Assembly: GCA_013420905.1 (NCBI GenBank)
Contig: JAAXNY010000008.1
Span: forward strand, 992,001 to 1,056,000
DNA: 64,000 bases
Reading direction: 5' to 3'
DNA from: Collybia mongolica
Lineage: Eukaryota; Basidiomycota; Agaricomycetes; Agaricales; Clitocybaceae
The notes beneath the pieces were generated by a model. That model did no database searches. It saw nothing but the letters and a program-made list of their open reading frames with translations, and had not been told where the DNA came from. Positions 34,057 through 45,296 of this stretch are shown here, one piece after another. The position numbers were made by a program, and so were the translations under genes. Position 1 is the stretch's first letter. Each line of letters starts with the position of its first letter.

Positions 34057-36100
34057 TCAAGTAACTTTTTGTCGAATCGCTCGAGTACCCTCCCTGCGTC
34101 CTCGGAGCCTGTCTCCTGTAATGGTAGGGAAGGGGGTATTAGCAGAGGACATGAAGCGTAAGAGCTTGTCGCCTACCTTCTGGGTGGTGTACTTGGCCAC
34201 TAGCCATTTGGCATCATAGCGGTGTTTCCAAAAGGAACACTTCCTGTCATCAGACTCATGGGCAAGGCCACAGTTGACGCACCGGGAGGTGTGTGGGCAC
34301 TTATGACCTGCCAGTGTGGCAAGTCTTGGTGGGGTAGCCTTGGGGGTGGCCTTGCAGCACGCCACCAAGTTGTGGTGATTGCGGGCATCATGGGGCCCAC
34401 CGCAATAGGAGCACAATTGAGCTCTGAAGGGACAGACCTCCTTGCAGTGGCTGAACCTCCAGCACTTTGTGCAGATAGGGATGCCTGTCCACTTATCAGC
34501 AGGCAGGATGGTCAGAGACTGGGACCCAAGCATGAAGCTCTTGTTCCAAAGGCTGCAGAGGTGGGTACCTCCATGAGAGTCATAGATGTTGAAGAACACA
34601 GTGCATGAGTCCGACGTTTTGGAGTTTCTGACCACGCGGGGGAGCACCCCTTGGTACAGATGGATCGCACCTTTCCATTTGCAGGATTCAAGAATCACCT
34701 TGACCTCCAGTAGAGTGATGGGAATGGGCTTCCCGGCCTCATCATACATGATGGTGGTACTGAAGAAGGGGGAATTGGGGATGTGGAGGAAGGTCTTGGA
34801 GGACCCAACCTCAACCTGTGTCTCTGTCTCAGCCCCCCAAGCCTCCTTTGCCTTGGCATTGAAGAACTGGTAGAGGACCTGGAGGTTGTCTTCGGAAGGC
34901 ACAGAGTCCATGACGAGGGACAGACCCCCAAGATGGTTCTGTGATTCCACGATGGCATGGACGGTTCGTCGATTAGAACCAAGAATACTGTTGATTGTTG
35001 GTATAACAGGAGCATCATCCCAGTATACTGGTGGGGAACAGAAGACCATGACTTCTTTCCAAGAGGAACCATGGGTGGTATAATGCTTCACATTGGCGCA
35101 AGCCCATTCAGCGTTTGTGCAGGAGGTAGCAGCCCTGCCCGCAACAATCTATTATGCTTAGACGATGGATACGTTGGGAGCCAAGGGGAAGGACTTGGCC
35201 ATCTGGACTAGTCCCTCAGCCGTGGCAGCGGCACCCTTCCTCCTCTTAGAAGGGGGAGGTTGGGGGAGAGCAGCAGCAGCAGCTGCAGTAGAAGTGAACA
35301 AGGCCAGGGTCAGCCGAGGGGGGGGAGGCAGAGGCCGTCTAGATGACCGGGCCAGGATAAGCTTCCTTTGGGGCCTGCGGAGACCTGCAGGATTGGAGGT
35401 AGCATTGGACGAGTGGGGGGGCCGCTGCCCTGACCCAGGAGGACCATACTTAGGAGGGGGAGGAGCGTCAGGGGGGAGCTGACTCTGAAGGCTGTCAATG
35501 ACCTGTTGCAGGGCCGTGACTTGAGAGGTCCCATTGGTGACATGCCGGATGAGGCCAATTTCAGAGGCTGAGTATATGACCTGAAGGAGCTCAGTGGCAA
35601 AAGTGTCAGTGAGGTGGGCAGGGATGCGGTATCCCTTTTCAGTCCAGAGGTTCATAAGCTCTGTTGTGTTGTGGAGCAATGAGGTAGCTGCCTGGACGTC
35701 GAGCTCCACCGATTCTTTCGAACCGGTTGGGAGGAAGGCGTCAGCGGGGTCGTTGAAGCTCTCCTGGAAAGAGTTCATCTCCACCCCCTCCAAGGTTTCC
35801 TCTCGGTCCTGGGGGGGGCAGGGCTGGGGCTTTGCCTTTGGTGGATAACAACGTGATGGTGTTGTCATCTGCCACAGTATCCATCAGGGTGGAGGAATCC
35901 GCCTCCAATGCAGGTGCAGGCATGGGTGGTTGAAAGAAGACCCGTTGTGCAATAGTAGGGAGGCCCAGGGGTCTCTGAGGAGTGGTGCTCCTGGTTGGAG
36001 CAGGGGAGGAGGATCCACAAAGGTAGTTGCAAATGTCTGGCAGTTTCGAGGCGCATTCCACCAATCGTTGGGATTGGCTGGGTGGGTTGTCTTTGCCCAT
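34057..36100 (-). pseudogene. LINE copy 2 ORF1, zinc-knuckle RNA-binding protein
   Basis: The N-terminal part (MGKDNPPSQSQRLVE) is frameshifted near the G-run at 35812-35819 and continues in another frame to 35158. Stops near 35140-35160 separate it from the C-terminal part at 35091-34057, which has three Cys/His knuckles: CTKCWRFSHCKEVC, CSYCGGPHDARNHH and CVNCGLAHESDDRKC. ORF1 proteins of this type bind LINE RNA. Copy 3 has the intact version. Confidence 0.85.
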
Positions 36101-36262
36101 GTCAGAGGCATGGGGCTTGGTTGGTAGAGCATTATCGGGGGTGATCTAGGGCAGCAAGGTGCGTAGAACAATGATGATGACTACGACAGTGGCTGTACAC
36201 GTCGTGGTAACAAGTCAAGAAGCAATACCTGGAGAGCAACTTAGTGTACAGCTCCACCCTGA

Positions 36263-36375
36263 TAGCCCATTACAGATTACTTAGTGGTAATAGGTGTTTC
36301 TGCCCGCATGTAGCTGGGTCAAACCCACATGCACTTAATATTATTATATGATCCCAAAAAAAAAAAAAAAAAAAA
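36263..36375 (+). mobile_element. possible tRNA-derived SINE with poly(A) tail
   Basis: TTACTTAGTGGTAA (36277-36290) resembles a Pol III A box and GGGTCAAACCC (36316-36326) a B box. A 19-base A-run ends the unit at about 36375. CTCCACCCTGAT precedes it (36251-36262) and recurs at 36492-36503, but too far from the tail to be a clean target duplication. No coding sequence. Confidence 0.4.
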
Positions 36376-36929
36376 GATATGCAAATCAGGACACATACCT
36401 CTGTACTGAATTTTTGATTAGTAGGAAGTGTGTTATTCTCATCAAAAGTTTACAGGCCATAAACTAACCTTAGTGGTGTATTTTATATCCCTCCACCCTG
36501 ATGCATTGCTCCATGATAATACTTCAAGCATCCATTGCCAATTGGAAAAAGGCATGATTTAGAGTGCAATCCCAACACACAAAGTAGAGGGGTTGGTGCT
36601 ACAACCATTTGTCTGTCATCTGAGGAGGTAAAGCATCATCATGCTAGTCTGTTGTGCAAATGCATCAAGGAGGTGCATTTTCAAAGTCATGTGAACTGTA
36701 TACCTGTATCAAGCCATCAATGGCCATCAGTTGATGGGTTGGATGGTGGATACCCATACTATACACCATACTGTCAAAGAGATGCACTTGGGTGATGACA
36801 GGACGGTTATGGCAACTGTAATATGGTTACTGTATCACCATAAATATGGATATGGCATGCAGCCCTAGGCCAGATATAGTGCAGGAAGATGAAGGGGAAG
36901 GGCCTAACTGGGATTGGTAGGGAGGAGGG

Positions 36930-37080
36930 ATTTTTTAACAATTATCAACAGTGTTAATAACATTTCTAAAAAATTTTAACATGTTACTAACATGGATGTT
37001 AGTAACATGTTATTAATGTCTGTGAATAACCCCCTCCAAAGCTGCCATGTTAGTAACCTGTTAGTTACTAACCTCGGTGT
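36930..37080. repeat. palindromic AACATGTTACTAAC repeats
   Basis: A 17-bp perfect palindromic arm pair (36977-36993 and 36996-37012, GG spacer) is surrounded by more GTTAGTAACATG-like copies. It directly follows the end of readable coding in the gene fragment at 37075-37358. Confidence 0.6.
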
Positions 37081-37358
37081 TTCTTCCTGAACCCTAATGA
37101 AATAGTTGATGTAGAATTGAGCCAATTTCCTCATTGCTTCATGGTTTGCACAATCGACAATCTCATTCGCGAGATAATGTCGCCCTGTATCGTTGTTAAC
37201 TTCTTGTAAAAGGTACCCATGCCCAAGAACACGTGCTGATAAAAGAGGACCAGAGAACTCGTCGGAGCCGCTTTGTTATGTTCGAGATAAAGGCATCGTT
37301 CATACGCGTCGTGTGAGATACCGGGAGGAAACAGGTTGGGGCGGGAAAGGTCAGTCAT
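37081..37358 (-). CDS. 5' part of an unrecognised gene, truncated by repeats
   Basis: ATG 37358 starts MTDLSRPNLFPPGISHDAYE. An intron starting GTACCTTTTACAAG and ending AACGATACAG joins this to RHYLANEIVDCANHEAMRKL and then AQFYINYFIRVQEETPR. The protein is then lost at the palindromic AACATGTTACTAAC block near 37075. The two exons splice cleanly, so a real gene is likely. I do not recognise the family. Either the 3' end was removed by a repeat insertion or it lies past a long intron (a GTTAGTAA donor is possible). Confidence 0.45.
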
Positions 37359-37399
37359 GGTCAAAGGAAGGAGCGGGACTTTCACGATCGATTTCAATT

Positions 37400-38014
37400 C
37401 GTATCGATTAAATGTTGACTCATGCCAAGACCAATGTGAGACTAGTTACAAGTTCATCGTCAATAGTAAAATCAGTCCTTACTGGTGATGCCTAAGGGAA
37501 TGAAACCATCAGAGATCATCGCAGGACGTCCAACTGCAAATCTTCACGAAACGCTGACTTTTGACCTGAATCGTTCGTGTAATCATGTAATCTTTGACAC
37601 ATGCAAGCCGACCATTTTTAATTAAAACGCGCAAATTTGGGAACAATTTGGAAGTCGTCAAGAATTCTAGTATGAGGTGTCATCTTGCGCAAGGACACAA
37701 ATATGTCTCCAAAGCGACTCGATGAATTCTGCTGCGCTCGGCAAGAGAAGAAAGCTGGCCAAATAAAACCGGTGGTTTGGAAACCCTCAGGGTTTAACCG
37801 TGTGGCGACAGGGTCACTAGCCAGGACGACCTGCGTTGAAAGTTGAACGTTTTCTAAAGTGTTCAAAGATTGTCCCATAGGATCATAATATGCTCGAACA
37901 TAGGTTCAAGACCGTTGCCGGTTATACATGTGGTCGAAAGCGGATCAGATCAGTTAAAAAATAATATTTCTCACTTTGAGGAACCTTCCTTGTTCCTTGT
38001 GGTGACGGTCAGCC
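37400..38014. other. gap with one weak open frame
   Basis: An 86-codon minus-strand open frame (37878-37618) has no recognisable features. Otherwise I see nothing; it separates the truncated gene from SIR2. Confidence 0.3.
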
Positions 38015-40568
38015 CTAATTCGACTTTGTTCTCTTCAGAACGCGCTCCTCCCCTTGTACATCCAGAAACTCTCTTTTTCTCCCCGGAGTATCTCCAATGG
38101 GGGTGGAATAGCGTGTACTACTCTCAGACTCGGCCGTTGCGGGAGGCGGCCTCTCACGCCTTTCCAATTCATTCTTGATGTCTTCTACCCATTTTCCACC
38201 CTCGGCACCGTCGAATAACCAGATGTGGCTAGTTCACGAGTGGATATATTTTCGATGGGGACGACGGATACAACGTACCTATTCCCAACGCGTTCCGGCA
38301 GAGGAGAATTACCTGGGTCATTCTTAGGGCCGCCAGGTGGGGGTGGCGCGCGAACGGAGTTCACGTCAGCATTTGGACCTGGCAACTCCCATCTGAGCTC
38401 CTGGCATAGATGTTGAATAATGTCATCCGCATTTCCAAGGAGGATTATCTTGAGAGCATGAGTTCGTGGACTGCGAGAGTTTACGCAGTGTTGAACTCAC
38501 ATCAGGATTTATGTGGCGTACAGGTGTCTTGTTGATTAGGATCTGGGGAATGGATATGTGATCTATGTGGGTCATTGGGGCAGGTGAACACACACCTGGG
38601 GCACCGAGTGGGGAAGATGGGCTGGGGCGGGAATAAATAAATGGGAATCAAAGAAAAAATAACCCGCACAGAGTATTTCGGCAACAGGTGAAACTTTTAA
38701 AGACGTTCCAATTACCAATAGGAGGTCAACGTTTTCCCGATCCTCTGCAAGGGAATTATCGAAATCATCCGTAAGTTTCTCGCCGAAGAATGTGATATCC
38801 GGCTAAGATCTACAATATCAGTATTTTTCAAGATCTATATCATGTCAAGCCGACCCACTTTCATAATTCCAGGCGGATATTCTGGGTCATCGCTTACATC
38901 CTCATCATTACTATCCCAATCCCCTTTGGCTTTTTTACGTCCCAGCTTCTTTTTCCGAGGAGGAGCCGCTTCTGGAGGGTTACATACCGTGCAAAGAGAT
39001 ACCCTTCGATTAAGGATATCAGCTTCAATTTCAGAACCAGGAACCCGACGCCGGCAGAGTAAACAACTAGCAGTAGCGAATGAGCCGTGACATTGAAGAA
39101 CACGGCGGACACCAGCCAGGGTTTCTAGAGTATCAATGTTCTGAGTATAATTCTGCGGGATACACGTTAGTTTGTCAATTTCAGACAAATAGTGACATAC
39201 CCGCAGGAGCTAGAAGACAGTCGTATCAGCTGTAGCAAATTGTTTTAGCCTCTACAAAACACATGCCTGACCCTTGTCTTCTACGAGCTTGATAAACCTG
39301 TGGCATGGAGAGGGTACGAAGTTGGACGGATATATCTGGCTGCTCGGTTTATTAATAACAGAAGAGAAAGGAAATGTAGAGAAGAACCTAGCAAAGGAAC
39401 TTGTGGAGATAACGTTATAACCCCAACTTGACACCAAGAAAAATACAAGAATCTTACTAAAACACTATATCAACGGTGAGCCACCTGACGGATCTGTGTT
39501 ATCAGAGATCATTACCAGCTGGGTTTTCGCGGAAATATGTGATGTCAAACCTGTGGCAGGAAAGTGTGAACAAAAAATAGACGTATGTGATAAGGTGAAT
39601 ACATTTGCTGAGGGTCATCCAAATCGTGTTCCCCGCGTTCTTTTAGCGAAGCGTACAACCCATCACGAGATCGAAAATCAGGGATACCACATGATACGCC
39701 TGATAGAGTATTGACTACAATCTACGGCTGACGTTAGATGCTACTCACTGATTCCAGCGCCAGTCAGTATGAGTATCCTACGGGAGGAACGGATCAAAGT
39801 AACAGCATCTGCGATTGTGTTATACTGGGCCAGGCGCTCTCTTGATCGAAGTCTAGATAACGATGAGATATGTGCGATAATGTAAAGGGGCAACTTACTC
39901 GCGGGATATGGCGACTTTTAGAAAATACAACAGTGTGGAGTGGCGTTTATTTTGCAGCCCCTCGCACTGACCATGGGGAATATTTTAAATGAGGCGTTTG
40001 ACCGATGATTATTTGTAGTACCAACCAAAGTAATGCCAAAGGCACGCAAAAGTTTCGGAATCGGGATGTTTCGGGTTAAGACATATTCTTTTATCCAAGA
40101 CATCATTCCTGAATGGCATATCTGTTGAGGATGATCCCAAAGGTAAAGATGGCACGGGCTGCTAACCACGCTCCTTCAAATGATGCATCATAAATTTCAC
40201 TTCTTCTTCAGTCCAGGTCTGCTGGGCTTTGAAAATTTAATTTAATTTTCGCATGTAACACATTCCATTCCATTACCTTCATCTGTTATTGAATAAAGTG
40301 CTGTGATGTCAAGTTCTTCCTCATGGAAATCTGCGTCTTCGTCCGAGTTACTGGAATCATCGAGGTTATTGACCATGTCGACGAATTCATAGTCAGGAGT
40401 TTGATCGCGATTTTCAGGTATAGATCGCGTTTCGACATCGATATCCACGTCTTCGGATGCCTCAAGGAAGGCACGGACTTGAAGGGCAAGGATATCATTA
40501 GCGGCTGTGAGCGATCTTCGCGCTTCTGAATCAGATTCCTTCGTGGGGAAGGGCATATGAGGTTCCAT
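38015..40568 (-). CDS. SIR2: SIR2-family NAD-dependent protein deacetylase (sirtuin)
   Basis: Sirtuins remove acetyl groups from histones and other proteins using NAD, usually silencing chromatin. ATG 40568 begins [19 protein letters not shown] with an acidic N-terminal region. Later exons give [29 protein letters not shown] (Rossmann NAD loop), [29 protein letters not shown], the catalytic His in LQCHGSF, and two zinc-binding CXXC pairs (CLLC and CTVC). After PDITFFGE and [16 protein letters not shown] come [13 protein letters not shown] and [19 protein letters not shown], the usual fungal C terminus. Many short introns. The stop is TAG 38015-38017, reached through an intron near 38230-38277. 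It is a class I, Hst1/Sir2-like member; which paralogue is not decidable here. Confidence 0.9.
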
Positions 40569-41880
40569 TGGTTAGGTTTAACCTGCACCGATGTACCTGT
40601 TATAGGAGAGGGTCAAGGACTGTAATCCTCTAGTGAGATGTTAGTGTATCTGGGTCGCTGCCGGTTGTATTCAGTGGCTTTCAGCACATGTGGTTACTGA
40701 TTGGTGGACTGTGGGGGCTTGACAAATTTAAAGTCAGCTCCAGAGTAGTGTGTGAAAGATTTTCACACACTATTTTCGTTAACGCATACAACAGAGTATT
40801 TCCAGGTTCGCGGTTTTGCCTCCAGGGTTGAATATTCTCAATCGTGCATGGAACGCACCAAGTTTCGTAAGGCACATCCCAACGGTACGATATCACAGAA
40901 AATTGGTTTTGCCCATTCAGGGTTAAGCGGGCGGTCGACTTTCTATGTACCTACGAATCAGTTCGAGAATAGCTGGATGCCTACCAACTTCGACATCCCT
41001 TTCATAAAACAGTTGAACCTAGAAACTCACCCGACAGGTCTACCAAAACGAAGTGCGATGTGACCGGTGGCGGCAACAACATAGTTGGTCCTAGATAGGT
41101 ATCACACCTTTTTATATGTTTCGAAGTACGAGATTTGGAAGTTCGGAACTCCAAAGTGTGCCGTCCAGAGGCCTTGTACATCAGAGAAATGGCGTATCCT
41201 GGGCCGTTGTGGACCTTGGCTTCGGAGTCTTCAGAAGATAGCAAGTCTGTTCAGGACCCAATTCCACTTGGCAGACCAAAACCTGCGTCTCCTTCCGAGA
41301 ATTATACAGATTCCGGATCAAACTCATTCGCGACCCCAGGTAAGCGATTCAAAAATGGGTCAATCTCGAGCATGATCGTCTCCGCATTGTCAGCCGGGCA
41401 TGTAAACAGGCAGTATGGCATCGTTGTGATATGCATCAAATTCGTTTTTTACGGAGACTTCATTGCGCATTCAAGGTCCAATAGCCTGTCGGAGATCCCA
41501 ATCAATGTTGATATCGGACTTACCTTAAAGGGGACCCACCTTTGACAATATCTATCACAAAGACTCCCGTTCCAGCAGGTCTCAGTCTTGAAACTCTTGT
41601 TCTAGCTTTGTGGGTCCTGGTCTTCCTTTGCTACTGAGTTTCGTGGTGAGTGGAATCGAGACCTCTATTGTCTTGACTTACTAATTTGTCATTTACTCCA
41701 GGGTCCAATCTAATTTGCCTAAAAGATTCGGGAGTTGGTAATTGTAGGATTTCCACTAGGTCAAACGGTCGTGGAAGAAAAGCCCACGAGAACCTGGACC
41801 AATATATATAGCCGGGGTGTCCCTATCTTTTCGCCCACAAAGGATACACTTGCGCCACGACCACGACCAAGAGCCATAAC
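40569..41880. other. intergenic region with one weak plus-strand ORF
   Basis: An open frame at 41135-41545 (136 codons, MEVRNSKVCRPEALYIREMA) has Ser/Pro-rich composition and a possible donor after its ATPG codons. No domain is recognised. The rest of the stretch shows no clear gene. Confidence 0.3.
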
Positions 41881-42803
41881 ATGCCTTCTTCGTTCTTCTC
41901 GTACAGTCCCAAGACAACTAGCATTAATGTGAGTAGTATTATTCATGGTAGCAAGACGACAATGAATGGACATTCGCTTTTAGTATCCATGGCCAGCTGA
42001 TGTCACTGCTGTTGAACGAATCGCCCTGTCTGCTCAAGGTGACTTGCAAAGGGTTTTAAGGTTTGTCCAATGTTATTCCAATCTAGTTGATGTGACCTGA
42101 ACAGTACCATGTGCAACGTAGCGCTTTCTTCGCTCGACCTATATCAATTGCACTCGTATACTCAAATACGAACAGCCATGCCACACCAGATTCTCCTGCT
42201 ATTCCTCTTACACTTCCTAACCCGACCGTAATTGCTTCTGCCTCCGACGCATCCCCGCTCATCCAAACTAGACAAGTACACCTTCAGTGTTCTGGTAAAA
42301 TTGTCTGTACCGCCACGTCCACCGTCCGAATGACATCTCCTTGGTGCGCGCACCTGTTTCTCGAGGAGAAATATGCTATCGGCCAGATGTTTTCACGTAT
42401 GGAAAAGGTCCCCGCGTTTGAGTTGCTTGCTGTGGGTCTCGGCCCCGTCGATGACGCATCCGGGAAGCATTCACGGCCGAATGGCTATCTCAGTCACCGC
42501 AGACGACACAATCAACTTTGGCGGAAATACAGGTTGTTCGTGCCTGATTTCGAATGTGAGATACTGGAAGTATTTCCGTCGAGGGATATGTTCGTAGGCG
42601 GTGACCGATGGCTGGACGAGAAGAGCTGGGCTAGGGAGCCAGCTGGGATATCTGTTAAAGAAGTATACCCACAGATCAGCGTAGTGAGGCCACCGGCACC
42701 TCTCACGTTGCTACTAGGTCTTGGTTTTCTTCTCATGCTCGCTTTTGAGCTATCTGTGTACTTCACAGGATATTCGCCGTTTTGCCAAGCCGTCTACTTG
42801 TGA
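41881..42803 (+). CDS. membrane-anchored protein with a chorismate-lyase-like fold (tentative)
   Basis: Three exons (41881-41928, 41984-42052, 42105-42803) splice in frame: MPSSFFSYSPKTTSIN, then YPWPADVTAVERIALSAQGD, then YHVQRSAFFARPISIALVYS. The pattern RQVHLQCSGKIVCTATS, a PIG-like segment (YAIGQMFSRMEK, with E in AFELLAV), a late WRKYRLFVP and ILEVFPSRD recalls the UbiC/DUF98 chorismate-lyase family. A C-terminal hydrophobic stretch, LTLLLGLGFLLMLAFELSVY, suggests a tail anchor. About 271 residues. Gene structure is well supported; the family is a tentative reading from motif spacing. Confidence 0.6.
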
Positions 42804-43610
42804 TAGAATTATACCACCGCTTCTGTCATACTCTAGGTCATTTCCTACGTATACCACATAGACGCGTATGCATATCGTGACGGACTGAATATTCGGATGT
42901 CATTTTGAATAACAAAAGCCAAGGAAAACATCATCATTAGTGATTTCACGATTTTACGTTCCAAGTGAAGGTACTCATGCTAATAAACAACTGAGTCGCT
43001 CATCGATGTTTTATTGAAAATATCACGTCCAGGGGAGTTGGGAGATGAAATGGGGCGATCCGTGGTGGGGGGAAGAATTACACACGGTACATATGCATAT
43101 AAAGGTATGGAGACAGACCGCGAATATTTTCCAGCATGGCGTATCGGAAAATTCATCGGAGGAACTGACCTGTGATGAGTACCTTTTACACGATTTGCAA
43201 GGCTCTATAAGTGGTGTCTGATGGAGAAACAGATGAACGGATTCCATAGTGCACATGAGTACACAACTGGCACTTGCCTTGTACATTTCCACTGGACGAA
43301 CGCTCCATGATTGGACACTGAGGAGGCATGATTAAGTCTTATAGATGGGTTAATCGTTGTATAGTATATGCTTGTCTCACGTGGCCCAAAGGGGTGCCAT
43401 GGCGAAAGATATCTTGGTTCAAAGTAAGGCAATTTCGCGAACCACGTAAAGCCCCGAATGAGAGGATAAGGTATTTCTATACACGAGACGTGATGATGGC
43501 TAATATTAAACTTGAAAGGTGTGCTTTCAAACCAAAGGTCATAGCGGGGCGAGGGAAATAGATAAAAATACACTATGCGTACAATATGATAGGATGCAAT
43601 ACAAAAAAAT
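42804..43610. other. intergenic region
   Basis: No recognisable gene. Minus-strand open frames of 89-122 codons overlap here without domain features; one short frame (MPPQCPIMERSSSGNVQGKC, from 43330) could be a small exon but is unsupported. Confidence 0.35.
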
Positions 43611-44200
<590 letters not shown>

Positions 44201-44484
44201 TGCAACAAGAGTAAAGACGAAGAAAGGATGTCTTGGGGATTGAGATTTGGTGGTGGGGGCGAGGTTGGGGAAATGCAAGCGGACAAGAGTCGCCAGCTAT
44301 TTATGTCAACACGACCGCGTCTCAACACGTGACTTTCGCGCCCGCACAATCAACAAACTGGAAAATGAAGCACAGCCACCACCCGCCTCCATATAAGGAT
44401 CGTGGTGGCAGCGTGATCGGCATTCGCATTCTTGCACCCCACCACCATCACCTCACACACAAACTTTCTCCCACCTTCCATAAC
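44201..44484. promoter_or_regulatory. shared divergent H3/H4 promoter
   Basis: 284 bases separate the two start codons. CATAAATA on the minus strand (44297-44304) sits about 100 bases before the H3 start. CATATAAGG (about 44391) lies about 90 bases before the H4 start. Divergent pairing usually gives coordinated S-phase expression; that part is known biology, not visible here. Confidence 0.7.
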
Positions 44485-44958
<474 letters not shown>

Positions 44959-45296
44959 AGTTGTATATTGTGGACTTTTGTGTTGTGCTATCATCTGTAT
45001 TACTATAATTTTATTTATTTACAATGCCTATTTATCCCCGTTCTAAGTTGGTATGACTTAGGGACTGTTTTGATTCGGAATGGTACGATCGGATGTCCAT
45101 GACTCATGCATCATGGTTGGTCCGTGCACGGCTCATTCATCATCATCCTGAAATCTCTTGCATTTTACTTACGGTGGTTTTAATAAGCAATACTAGGAGG
45201 GATACTCGATAATTATGTATGCCTTTTGTGGAGTGCGAAATATGTAGATGTAATGTACAGATGCCAATAAGTGATGCAGTTTGAATGTGAAATACT
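44959..45296. other. intergenic region
   Basis: AT-rich sequence between H4 and the 3' end of DOA10; I see no gene or repeat. Confidence 0.4.

Larger units (their letters stand above)
29857..36226 (-). mobile_element. LINE copy 2, full length with 16-bp target duplication
   Basis: ACCTGGAGAGCAACTT occurs at 29843-29858 and again at 36227-36242. Between them lies a minus-strand LINE of about 6.37 kb, ending in 18 T on the plus strand (its poly(A) tail). ORF1 and ORF2 are both present but broken. This is the reference copy for the family's length and order. Confidence 0.9.

Noticed and set aside
43205..43573. 122-codon minus-strand frame upstream of H3's 3' end
   Set aside because: No domain, no splice support and overlaps other frames; aromatic- and Pro-rich composition looks accidental.
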